DNA of 64,000 nt, taken from the NCBI RefSeq assembly GCF_039655775.1, contig NZ_JBBYXJ010000002.1, forward strand, positions 1,532,739-1,596,738. Reading direction: 5' to 3'. The stretch comes from Iodidimonas sp. SYSU 1G8. GTDB taxonomy: Bacteria > Pseudomonadota > Alphaproteobacteria > SMXS01. The stretch's first letter is position 1. Every line of letters begins with the position of its first letter. A model generated the notes under the pieces. It saw only the letters and a program-made list of their open reading frames with translations. It made no database searches and was not told where the DNA came from. Positions 9,223 through 16,456 of the stretch are shown piece by piece. Made by a program: the position numbers and the translations under genes.

Positions 9223-9330
9223 ATGGGTCAAAATCTAGCGCTCATGGGCGTATTCGCCGCAGGGGTCGTGGTGCTCTACTTCTGGGGGCTCGTTTCCACG
9301 GTCAATCGCACCTTCGGTTCCGACAAATAG
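9223..9330 (+). CDS. Small single-pass membrane protein, tentative
   Basis: This short frame encodes 35 aa with one hydrophobic helix (LALMGVFAAGVVVLYFWGLV) and a polar C-terminus. In-frame starts at 9172 or 9175 would give about 52 aa with a basic N-terminus. None of the starts has a good ribosome site. It resembles the many small membrane proteins found beside stress genes. It sits between the terminator at 9128 and the secreted-protein gene at 9411. The evidence is composition and hydrophobicity only. Confidence 0.4.
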   Translation: MGQNLALMGVFAAGVVVLYFWGLVSTVNRTFGSDK

Positions 9331-9410
9331 CGTTTCTGGAAACCCGGAAACATGTCCACCCTTGAGGCGTGGTCTATGACGAGGCTCCCCTATCACCAAG
9401 GAGAAGCTCA

Positions 9411-9728
9411 ATGAGAACAGGACGTATCGCGCTCATCACCGCCACCGTTTTGGCCGGTTCCACCGGGTTCGCCTGGGCGGGAGAGAAAGGCGCGCAGGGG
9501 ATGGCACAATGGTGCACCAACGACCAGGTCATGGCCACGAAGGACAAAGTCTACGATCCCAACTGTCCGGGAACCGAGGTGAAACGCAATGCGGATGGCA
9601 CATGGGGCAGCGCGCCCTCCGCCATGGGTACACCCGGCGGTGCCGACATGAATTCCAACACTCCCAAGGAAGGGACCGGTACGAAGCCGCCCACTGGCGC
9701 CTCAGGGACGAGAGGAACCAGCAACTAA
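9411..9728 (+). CDS. Small secreted protein, unknown function
   Basis: This 105-aa protein has a signal peptide (MRTGRIALITATVLAGSTGF, cleavage near AWA) and a start preceded by AAGGAGAAGCTCA. The mature part has two cysteines (WCTN and NCPG) and a low-complexity Gly/Thr/Pro-rich C-terminus, so it may be a disulfide-containing periplasmic protein. No family is recognised. The stop codon overlaps the stop of the convergent P450 gene by 4 bp (9725-9728). Confidence 0.7.
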   Translation: MRTGRIALITATVLAGSTGFAWAGEKGAQGMAQWCTNDQVMATKDKVYDPNCPGTEVKRNADGTWGSAPSAMGTPGGADMNSNTPKEGTGTKPPTGASGTRGTSN

Positions 9729-10993
9729 CGGGGCCTGAAGCGAACGGGCAGTGATTTGAGCCGGCGATGCAGCAGGCTGGGATGATGTTCCAGCGTATCG
9801 TCGGCGACTGCCAACTGGATGTCGTACAGCCGTTCGAGAAGTTGGGTGAATGCGCTGGTCATTTCCTGCCTGCCCAGCATGGCGCCAGGGCAAAAGTGAG
9901 CGCCCGCGCCGAATGCCAGATGCGCGCCGGAATTTGTGCGCATTACATCGAAGCGCTCGCCATCCAGGAATTTTTCCTCGTCCCTGTTGGCCGACGCATA
10001 CCGGGCGATGACGACCGCGCCTTCCGGGATGACCGTGCCCCCCAGTTCCACGGTCCTGGTGGCCACGCGCAGCAATCCCTGAACGGGTGATTCCACGCGT
10101 AATACCTCCTCGACAAAGTTTCGAACGAGCGATGGGTCACGGCGAAGCGCGTCCTGCTGTTCAGGGTGTCGCAGCAGCAGCAGCAAGCCTTCCGCGATCG
10201 CACCGGTGGTGGTGTCATTGCCGCCGGTAAGCAGCTGCATCATCATGTCGAGCAGTTCGTTCATGGACAGGGGCTCGGCACCCTCGGGTACGGCAACCAG
10301 ATCCGACAGCATGTCTCCGCGCGGTCTAGTCCGCCGCTCCTCGAAGGCCGCGGCGAAGTAGGTTTGAGCCTCAAGGATGAGACGTGCGACCTCTTGTTCC
10401 CTCTCGGGTGTCATCAACATGCCAAAGCTGTCCATCAGCGCATCCGACCAAAGCTTGAGCTTCCCCACATCCTCGCGCGGAAGGCCGAACTGGTCGGCGA
10501 TGACGAGACAGGGCAGTGGAACCGCAAAGCTGGTCACAAAGTCCACTGTCGCGCCGGCCCGTCCCTCATCAAGCAATTTGTCGACCAGATCAGCGACGAT
10601 GCCATCGATATAGGGGGTCATCTCGCGAACACGGGAGGCGGTAAACGTCCGGTCGATCGGGCGCCGATAGCGTCCATGGAGCGGCGGATCGGTCCGCTGA
10701 AGGGTCGGTACGGTCACCCAGCCTCGGGTGCGGTACATCTCGTCGATGGTCGGATTGATCCGGCCAAGGGAGCGATCCCTCGCGGCAGCCGAGTTGTTCG
10801 AGAAGGTCACGGTGTCCTTGAGAACCGTCTGCAGATCCCGGTAGCGGCTGATCACATAGAAGCCGGTTTCGGGCATCCGGTAGACCGGACAGTCGCGGCG
10901 CATGGCCGCATAGAACGGGTAGGGACATTCGCGCACAGCCGGATCCATCAGGCTGTAGGCGTCAACGGGAAGGCGTTCTGACAGATCGGTCAA
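9725..10993 (-). CDS. Cytochrome P450 monooxygenase
   Basis: This is a soluble bacterial class I P450 of 422 aa. It uses a reductase chain to insert one oxygen atom into a hydrophobic substrate. The heme-thiolate loop FGAGAHFCPGAMLG supplies the axial Cys at residue 368. The I-helix oxygen-activation motif is GGNDTTTGA, and the K-helix region has EEVLRVESPV. No ferredoxin or ferredoxin reductase gene adjoins it. It is divergent from the LuxR-type regulator at 11120 (126-bp gap) and near TonB-dependent receptors, consistent with oxidation of an imported lipid or terpenoid-like compound. The substrate is not determinable. Confidence 0.95.
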   Translation of the reverse strand: MTDLSERLPVDAYSLMDPAVRECPYPFYAAMRRDCPVYRMPETGFYVISRYRDLQTVLKDTVTFSNNSAAARDRSLGRINPTIDEMYRTRGWVTVPTLQRTDPPLHGRYRRPIDRTFTASRVREMTPYIDGIVADLVDKLLDEGRAGATVDFVTSFAVPLPCLVIADQFGLPREDVGKLKLWSDALMDSFGMLMTPEREQEVARLILEAQTYFAAAFEERRTRPRGDMLSDLVAVPEGAEPLSMNELLDMMMQLLTGGNDTTTGAIAEGLLLLLRHPEQQDALRRDPSLVRNFVEEVLRVESPVQGLLRVATRTVELGGTVIPEGAVVIARYASANRDEEKFLDGERFDVMRTNSGAHLAFGAGAHFCPGAMLGRQEMTSAFTQLLERLYDIQLAVADDTLEHHPSLLHRRLKSLPVRFRPR

Positions 10994-11119
10994 CGGTGGC
11001 TCCGTACGGGTGCGGCAATGGACATTACCGCCCTCGCCATTATACTTCCCGCAGGCGGGCCTACGGGAACTCTCGATCCTGCTAGATTTTGGGGAGGGGG
11101 TTAGTGGGGAAAAATTATT

Positions 11120-11884
11120 ATGAAACGAGCGCTTAGGGCCGCGGTCGCACAGCTGCGCGCGGCAGAAACCCTCGAAGAAGCCATCCCTGTCCTGAAGGGG
11201 GCCGGCGAGTTGCTCGGCCTGCCCATGGTCACGGTGAATGGCGACTATTCATCCAACCGCCTGCTGGGGGACGGCACGGGGGGCACCCTTGCCGCGGCGC
11301 TTGGCTGGTCTCCGGATATCCTCACCGGCTGGTCCTCGGAGGAACTGACGCCGTTCAGTCCGGTCGGCGCGGCCTGCAGGCTGTCGTCGCTGCCCTTCGC
11401 CTGGCGCAGCGACAGCTTCGCCTGTCCGGTGCCGACGCGGATCGAGGCGCCGCAGGAACGGGTGCTGGATTTTCTCGCCGAACTGGGCGTCACCGGCGGT
11501 ATCACGACGCCCGTGCATCTGCCGTTCAGCCGGATCGGATCGGTCACCTGGTTCAGCTTCGACCGGAAGTTCAATTTCGACCGGGTTCTGGAGGCACACA
11601 AGGACAGTTTCATTCTGCTGGGCCACTACTTCATGGCGCTCGCCGACAGCGAGATGGAAAGCCTGGCGGCAGAACGGGCGTTCAGCCTGAGCCGCCGGGA
11701 GATCGAATGCCTGACCTGGGTGGCGCTGGGAAAGACGGATACGGAGATTGCCGCGATCATCGGCCGTTCCATGTCGACTGCCCGCTTTCATGTCGACAAG
11801 GCGGTGGCGAAGCTGAATGCCGTCAGCCGGACGCAGGCGGTCGCCAAGGCCGCGCAGCTGGGCATGATCGGCGCCGTCATCTGA
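11120..11884 (+). CDS. LuxR-family regulator with autoinducer-binding-like domain (solo)
   Basis: This 254-aa protein has an N-terminal region (about 20-165) resembling the autoinducer-binding domain, with WSSEEL, SSLPFAW and GITTPVHLPF. A C-terminal GerE helix-turn-helix (about 188-245) contains LSRREIECLTWVALGKTDTE and GRSMSTARFHVDKAVAKL. The usual Asp-Pro-Val of acyl-homoserine-lactone binders reads Ser-Pro-Val here (FSPVGAAC). With no luxI-type synthase in the window, it may sense a different ligand. It is divergent from the P450 gene and convergent with a TonB receptor gene. Confidence 0.9.
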   Translation: MKRALRAAVAQLRAAETLEEAIPVLKGAGELLGLPMVTVNGDYSSNRLLGDGTGGTLAAALGWSPDILTGWSSEELTPFSPVGAACRLSSLPFAWRSDSFACPVPTRIEAPQERVLDFLAELGVTGGITTPVHLPFSRIGSVTWFSFDRKFNFDRVLEAHKDSFILLGHYFMALADSEMESLAAERAFSLSRREIECLTWVALGKTDTEIAAIIGRSMSTARFHVDKAVAKLNAVSRTQAVAKAAQLGMIGAVI

Positions 11885-11896
11885 GAGCAAAAGAAA

Positions 11897-11925
11897 TCCC
11901 CCGCCCGCGACATGCGGACGGGGGA
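11897..11925 (-). terminator. Rho-independent terminator of the TonB receptor gene
   Basis: A 12-bp stem with one mismatch (11897-11908 with 11914-11925, arm TCCCCCGCCCGC) has a 5-nt loop. On the minus strand it is followed by TTTCTTTT, so it ends the minus-strand receptor transcript. It lies between two convergent genes and may also slow plus-strand transcription. A second short hairpin (CCGGCG/CGCCGG, 11941-11959) adjoins it. Confidence 0.8.
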
Positions 11926-11973
11926 AGTGAAGGGGAGTGACCGGCGCACGAGACGCCGGCTCTCCGATGAATT

Positions 11974-14643
11974 CTAGAAGTGGAAGCCGACCTCGATGCC
12001 GATCTCGCGCGGGGCGCCGTACATGGTGTAGGCCCACAGACCGCCGACAGAATTGCCGGCATTGCGCTTGATCTGGTTCAGCAGATTCTTGGCATAGAGG
12101 GTGACGCGGTAGCGCTCCTCAAGATCGCGCCAGGTCAGGTTGGCATCCCACAGGGTCCGCGCCTCGAGCTGGGTGTAGAGCGAGTTGTAGACCAGCGTCT
12201 CGGACACCGACGAATAGTTGACGGTGGTGTTGGCGGTCAGCGTACCGCTGTTGCCAAGCAGCATGTCGTAGGTGATGCCGCCGCTGAGCTTCCAGCGCGG
12301 CGAGAACGGCACCGTGAGATAGGCGATGTCCTCGGTGACCGGATCAAGGATTTCGTCGCCGTTCAGGTCGAGGACGAATTCCTTGTAGTCATGATCCAAG
12401 TAACCGGCGCTGAAGTTGAAGCGCAGGTTGTCGGTCGGCACCCAGGTGGTCTCCAGTTCGACGCCCCAGGCGCGCGACTTGCCGGCGTTGACGTTGATGA
12501 CTTCCTGCGTGGTGACGCCGGCGCGGTTGGTGAACGGCACGGACTGGGCCCGCAGCAGGTCGCTGAAGCGGGTGTAGAAGACGGCCAGGTTCGTGCGCAG
12601 CGTGTTGTCGAAGAAATCCGCCTTCAGGCCCGCTTCCAGGTTCCAGTTGGTTTCCGGATCGTAAGGGCGGCAGGTCTTGACGCTGGAGCACTGCTCGGTG
12701 AAGCCGCCGGACATGTAGCCGGTCGAATAGCTGACATACGCCATGGCCGTATCGGCCAGCTTGTAATCGACGACCGCGCGCCAGGTGATCTTGTCCCAGG
12801 TGCCCTTCACATCATCCAGCACCAAGTCGAAGGCCGAGTCCGGCAGGGGCACGGTGAACGGATCGATCTCGTTGATGCTCATGCCCGAGCGCGACACGGC
12901 GTTGGAGCGTGCATCGAACAGGCAGTTCGACAGGCTCGGCGGCTGGGTGGCGTCAAGCGGCCGGATGTCCTTGTAGGGCGTCAGCGCGGTGCAGGGGCCG
13001 CCCGGGTTCTGGCGCCGCGAGAACAGCTTGCGGTCGTAGGTGTAACGGACGCCGCCGGTCAGCTTGAGCCGGTCGGTGACGTTGTAGGAGCCGTCCAGAT
13101 AGAAGGCATAGCTCGACTGCTTCTGGCCCACGGCGGTGACCGCGGCGTCGGTCATGGGGTCGAGGTCGAGGTTGATGAAGCCCCGATCGTCAAGGAAGGG
13201 ATTGCCGTTGGTGGGACGGCCGAAATAGGCATCGGTCTGCGGCAGCAGGCCGGTCAGGCCAGCCAGCGAATAGGCCACATAGTTGAGGTTGTCCTCGCTG
13301 TAGACGCCGCCGGCAACGAAGTTGAGCGGGCCGTCGAAGGTGGTGGCGGCGCGCAGCTCCAGCTGGAGCTGGTTGCGCTTGCTGTTGCGGCTGGCGTCGA
13401 ACAGGGTCGCGAACGCTTCTCCCGAATAAGTGCTGGGCAGGATTTCGGTCATCTCGCGATAGCCGGTGATCAGCTTGAACGTCACGTCGTCCAGATCCAG
13501 GCTCTGGTGCAGGTGGTAGCCCTGCACGTCGACCCGGTGACCGGCGGGCACGCAGATGCCGCGAGGGTTGCCGCCGATACAGTTGTTGCTGATGCCGGTG
13601 CTGAGGCGTTCCTTGCGGCTGAGACCGACGGTGTTGACGCCATCGAAGCCAAGGCGCGGCAGCAGCATGTTCTGCGGCCCGCTGAAGGGATCGATTTCGC
13701 CGATGGCGGGCGATTCATTGACCACGGGCGGGCTGTCCGACCGGTCGCGCAGGAACTCGAAGATGAAATAGGCTTCGTAATTGTCGCTGGGCGTGAACAG
13801 CGCCTTCACCTTGCCGGCGAAGACGTCCGTGCCGTTCAGGTGTTCGCCCGCGCGCTGGGCGGTGGTATCCAGCTCGGGCGGCAGAGGCGGATTGACCGTG
13901 GGCAGGCCGTAGGCCGCGTAGATCGGGATGTTGTTCGGGAAACCGCTGGCCGGTTTGTTGTTGCGGTAATAGCCATCGTCATAGTCGTAGATGGCGGACA
14001 TGCGGATGGCCAGCTTGTCCTCGACGATGGGGACGTTGATGGCCACCTTGCCCGATGCCAGCTTGGCGCCGTTGACCGAATAGAAGCCGGTCTTCAGCTC
14101 GATGTCGCCGGAGAACTCGTTGATCACGGGCCGCTTGGTTTCGATGACGATCGCGCCGCCCGTGGCGTTCTTGCCGAACAGGGTGCCCTGCGGTCCGCGG
14201 AAGATTTCGATCTGTTCAATGTCGAACAGGTTGACGAACTGCGATTGCACGCTGTTGAGGCCGAATTCATCGACCAGAACGGCGACCGACGAATTACTGG
14301 TGACCAGGATCTGGTTGCCGCCCGTACCGCGGATGCCGCCCGCGACGGCGCGGAAGCCCGCCACCGGATTCAAGGTGACGTTCGGCGCCAACTGGCTCAC
14401 GGCGGTGATGTCGGTCTTGAACGTGTTCGCCAGTTGCTGGTCGGTGATGGTCGACACGGCGAGAGGTGTTTCCTGCTGGTCGGTTTCGCGCTTCGTGCCC
14501 TTGACCGTGATGCTTTCGAGCGCGCCGATGGACGCCCTTTCCGGCGCTGCCGCCGGGGCGTCTTGCGAATGAGCCGGCAGGGCAAGCATCGCGCCCGCGA
14601 CACCGGCCGAAAGCAGGCCTGTCCAATGTCTGGCATGTCTCAT
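11974..14643 (-). CDS. TonB-dependent outer-membrane receptor (1)
   Basis: This is an energised outer-membrane importer of 889 aa. The chosen ATG at 14643 follows GGGGAG by 6 nt and gives a signal peptide (LLSAGVAGAMLALPAHS). The plug domain follows: ALESITVKGTKRETDQQETP, then QIEIFRGPQGTLFGKNATGG. The 22-strand barrel ends in aromatic EIGIEVGFHF with a C-terminal Phe, as needed for BAM insertion. It belongs to the large FecA/CirA-like receptor group expanded in oligotrophic alphaproteobacteria. The ligand is unknown; the nearby P450 and oxygenase suggest a hydrophobic organic substrate rather than iron, by inference. Confidence 0.95.
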   Translation of the reverse strand: MRHARHWTGLLSAGVAGAMLALPAHSQDAPAAAPERASIGALESITVKGTKRETDQQETPLAVSTITDQQLANTFKTDITAVSQLAPNVTLNPVAGFRAVAGGIRGTGGNQILVTSNSSVAVLVDEFGLNSVQSQFVNLFDIEQIEIFRGPQGTLFGKNATGGAIVIETKRPVINEFSGDIELKTGFYSVNGAKLASGKVAINVPIVEDKLAIRMSAIYDYDDGYYRNNKPASGFPNNIPIYAAYGLPTVNPPLPPELDTTAQRAGEHLNGTDVFAGKVKALFTPSDNYEAYFIFEFLRDRSDSPPVVNESPAIGEIDPFSGPQNMLLPRLGFDGVNTVGLSRKERLSTGISNNCIGGNPRGICVPAGHRVDVQGYHLHQSLDLDDVTFKLITGYREMTEILPSTYSGEAFATLFDASRNSKRNQLQLELRAATTFDGPLNFVAGGVYSEDNLNYVAYSLAGLTGLLPQTDAYFGRPTNGNPFLDDRGFINLDLDPMTDAAVTAVGQKQSSYAFYLDGSYNVTDRLKLTGGVRYTYDRKLFSRRQNPGGPCTALTPYKDIRPLDATQPPSLSNCLFDARSNAVSRSGMSINEIDPFTVPLPDSAFDLVLDDVKGTWDKITWRAVVDYKLADTAMAYVSYSTGYMSGGFTEQCSSVKTCRPYDPETNWNLEAGLKADFFDNTLRTNLAVFYTRFSDLLRAQSVPFTNRAGVTTQEVINVNAGKSRAWGVELETTWVPTDNLRFNFSAGYLDHDYKEFVLDLNGDEILDPVTEDIAYLTVPFSPRWKLSGGITYDMLLGNSGTLTANTTVNYSSVSETLVYNSLYTQLEARTLWDANLTWRDLEERYRVTLYAKNLLNQIKRNAGNSVGGLWAYTMYGAPREIGIEVGFHF

Positions 14644-15115
14644 CTGTATCTCCCCATGGGTGGCGGATCCTTGATGGACCCATTTTTTGGCCTTCTTCGA
14701 GGCATCCGCTCTGCGTAGCATGGGGTAAATCGGAGTGGCCACTGGCGATTCCGTCAGTTCGGACGCTTTTGTGAGGAAAGCCTAAGAATTTGATTTCTTT
14801 GTTGAAATCTCTGGCTTGACCGATGCCTTCCGGATGGTCGAGGCGAATTTTTCTTCGTGTATGAATTTTATCAATTGCGCGGGAACCGTGGCCGCAACAC
14901 GGCGTTTAAGGCGGGTCAAGAGGCCAGCACACCGCCTCTTTCTTGGAACGAACCTGTTCGCCCATTCCAAAGGCTGTTCACAGCTCCCAGCCGGGATCGA
15001 GGGTTTGAAGGGCGCCGCGGATCACCCAGTCCGGGCGCCTTTTCCTTTTCCGCCCTCGAGATATGCCTAGCTCAGCCCGAACGTGAGAGACACTCGCGAG
15101 GGTTTTGGCGATCCC
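14644..15115. other. Intergenic region upstream of TonB receptor 1
   Basis: No credible gene was found in these 472 bp; frames present have no ribosome sites or coding bias. An AT-rich inverted repeat (GATTTC, 6-nt gap, GAAATC; 14792-14809) lies about 150 bp upstream of the receptor start and is a candidate operator. A hairpin at 15008-15042 (GGCGCC arms) is followed by TTTTCCTTTT on the plus strand, yet no plus-strand gene precedes it. Confidence 0.5.
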
Positions 15116-16003
15116 TTACGGGTGAGGCCACCCCTCCTTAGAGATTGTTCGAGCAACCTGCGCGATGGTGGCTTCCCGGTCAGCCGCGGCGGCGTTGGTT
15201 TCCGTCAGATAGACGGCGAGCAGAACCGGCGCCCGGCCCTGTGGCCACAGAATGGAGATGTCGTTCGTGGTGCCATAGGCGCCGCCGCCGGTCTTGTCGC
15301 CGACCTTCCATGCGGCGGGCACGCCGGCCCTGATGCGGTTGTCGCCTGTCTGGTTGGCGACCAGCCAGTGGGTGAGCATGCGGCGGGAGGCCGGGGAAAG
15401 GGCGTCGCCCAGCAGGAGGCGGTGCATGGTCGCGAGCATGGCCGCAGGCGAGGTCGTGTCGCGCGGGTCGCCCGGCGTCGCCTCGTTCAGTGCGGGCTCG
15501 ATCCGGTCGAGGCGGGTGATGTCGTCGCCCAGGGACCGCAGATAGCGTGTCAGACCTTCCGGCCCGCCGAAGGTCGCGAGAAGCAGGTTGGCTGCGGTGT
15601 TGTCGCTCAAGGTCATGGTAGCTTCGCAGAGCGCGCCGATGGTCATGCCAGTGCCCAGCCGCGGCGCGGTCGCCGGCGAGTGGGCGACGATGTCGCCCTT
15701 GCCATAGGTCAGCACACGGTCAAGCGTCTCGTCGCCTGCGTCGACACGGGCCAGCACATAGGCGGCGGCGAGGAACTTGAATGTGCTGCACAAGGGAAAG
15801 CGTTCATCGGCCCGGTGGTCGATCCGCGATCCGGTTGCCGTGTCCAGCGCCGCGACGCCCAGCCTCCCGCCTTGGGTGGCCTCCAGCTTGGCCAAGACAG
15901 TGGACCCGTCAAAAGCGGCGGTGCCTGCGAGACCATTCCTCGCGATCAGGCCGGTGACGGACAGCGACAGACCGGCGCGCAGGAACGAACGACGAGATAG
16001 CAT
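15116..16003 (-). CDS. Class A beta-lactamase with Tat signal
   Basis: This is a periplasmic serine beta-lactamase of 295 aa. All class A motifs are intact: Ser73-Thr-Phe-Lys76 (Ambler S70xxK), SDN at 133-135, E169PALN (Glu166 region) and K237-T-G. The residue before the nucleophile is Cys72, as in CTX-M and L2-type enzymes; the region after KTG is GGAYGTTND with no second cysteine, so the carbapenemase disulfide is not expected. The N-terminus SRRSFLRAG is a twin-arginine signal, seen in L2-like enzymes. No AmpR-type regulator adjoins it. The spectrum of activity cannot be inferred. Confidence 0.95.
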   Translation of the reverse strand: MLSRRSFLRAGLSLSVTGLIARNGLAGTAAFDGSTVLAKLEATQGGRLGVAALDTATGSRIDHRADERFPLCSTFKFLAAAYVLARVDAGDETLDRVLTYGKGDIVAHSPATAPRLGTGMTIGALCEATMTLSDNTAANLLLATFGGPEGLTRYLRSLGDDITRLDRIEPALNEATPGDPRDTTSPAAMLATMHRLLLGDALSPASRRMLTHWLVANQTGDNRIRAGVPAAWKVGDKTGGGAYGTTNDISILWPQGRAPVLLAVYLTETNAAAADREATIAQVARTISKEGWPHP

Positions 16004-16309
16004 CAGAAGCTCCTTTCAGGGGAGCGGAGGCGTTGAGATGAGATCGGGTGCATGGAGACTATGTCGGGCAGGCGCTGATTGAATGCAACGTCTCGCGCCT
16101 TCTCAAAGCTCGATGGACCCGGAAAACGCATACGTTCCCACTCCAGCGGGGCAAGTCACCGACGATATTGGCTGTTACGCCGGAGTGGCAATGATGCTTC
16201 CGAGAGAGCATAAAAAATCAGACAAGATTGACTGTAAAAATCTTGTAATATCGTTAATATTGTATATAAATCAATATCTTATAAATAAAAATTCTCCGCA
16301 GATGTAAAA

Positions 16310-16326
16310 ATTAATCATTGATTAAT
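16310..16326. promoter_or_regulatory. Palindromic candidate operator upstream of TonB receptor 2
   Basis: The sequence ATTAATCA-T-TGATTAAT is a perfect 8+1+8 palindrome in an AT-rich patch, 130 bp before the receptor start at 16457. An identical element lies 132 bp before the receptor at 20402, and identity extends to 21 bp (16308-16328). Its right half contains TTGATT, and 17 nt later comes TTACCC (16341-16346); the second site has TTGATT and CTACCG at the same spacing. The palindrome may therefore cover a -35 element. The rest of 16004-16456 holds no convincing gene. Confidence 0.65.
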
Positions 16327-16456
16327 GCAATTTTTGCGGGTTACCCTTGCGTTTATGGACGCTGGAGTGAGCCTTGTAGACGAGCGCTTGCGGGAACGGA
16401 GCGCCGATCAATCCACGACTCATGGATCCACCGTCCGCTAAACGGGGGAGGGACGT

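Noticed and set aside
11980..14718. A 912-codon plus-strand open frame opposite TonB receptor 1
   Set aside because: It is antisense to a receptor with a signal peptide, plug motifs and terminal Phe. Its own translation is rich in Ala/Gly/Val/Arg with no domain, as expected from GC-rich codon third positions.
14816..15141. Short plus-strand frames ahead of the beta-lactamase gene
   Set aside because: They have no ribosome site, overlap each other and show no recognisable protein features; the following hairpin alone is not enough to call a gene or RNA.
16083..16307. A 74-codon plus-strand frame in the AT-rich leader of TonB receptor 2
   Set aside because: There is no ribosome site or conserved feature, and it lies in promoter-like DNA just before the palindrome.
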